Origin: Prevotellaceae bacterium
Lineage (GTDB): Bacteria; Bacteroidota; Bacteroidia; Bacteroidales; UBA932
Assembly: GCA_031287815.1 (NCBI GenBank)
Contig: JAITSM010000001.1
Span: 1 to 6,531, forward strand
DNA: 6,531 nt
Reading direction: 5' to 3'
In this document: piece by piece, positions 6,528 to 6,531 of the stretch
Numbering within the stretch: position 1 is the first letter of the stretch
Layout of the letters: each line of letters begins with the position of its first letter
Notes under the pieces: model-generated
What the model was told of the DNA's origin: nothing
The model's input: the letters and a program-made list of their open reading frames with translations, nothing else
Database searches by the model: none
Program-made: the position numbers and the translations under genes

Positions 6528-6531
6528 AGGT

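Overview
The window looks like chromosomal DNA of a member of the Bacteroidota, most likely a Bacteroidales-type organism. The evidence is a SusC/RagA-type TonB-dependent transporter next to a SusD/RagB-type lipoprotein, lipoboxes followed by acidic residues, A/T-rich translation starts without Shine-Dalgarno sequences, and a TAnnTTTG promoter-like element. I cannot name the genus from sequence alone.

Layout: all three convincing genes are on the minus strand and read right to left. They are a SusC-like outer-membrane transporter (6489 to 3352), a SusD-like surface glycan-binding lipoprotein (3323 to 1635) and a third lipoprotein of 290 residues (1595 to 723), which has a PKD-like region followed by a C-terminal domain I cannot name with certainty. 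The gaps are 28 and 39 bp, so this is very probably one operon. Only 42 bp upstream of susC are visible, so the operon promoter is probably outside the window.

Positions 1-722 contain no credible gene. About 60 bp past the last stop codon is a strong hairpin at 631-663. It pairs fully only in minus-strand RNA, where two positions become G-U wobbles, which fits a transcription terminator for the operon. It lies in a degenerate 23-bp tandem repeat of three units. Farther left, a promoter-like pair (TTTG at 186-189, TACCTTTG at 157-164, minus strand) and a 15-bp palindrome at 198-212 suggest control of another leftward gene that would start at or beyond the left edge. An ATG on the minus strand at positions 4-2 is a possible start.

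How the genes work together: by family knowledge, SusD forms a lid on the SusC barrel, and the third lipoprotein sits where SusE/SusF-type surface glycan-binding proteins sit. Together they would capture an oligosaccharide (or, in some family members, a peptide) at the cell surface and import it with TonB energy. No hydrolase, sensor, sigma or anti-sigma gene is visible, so the substrate cannot be inferred. I see no clearly new system here. The least explained parts are the C-terminal domain of the third lipoprotein and the structured intergenic region.
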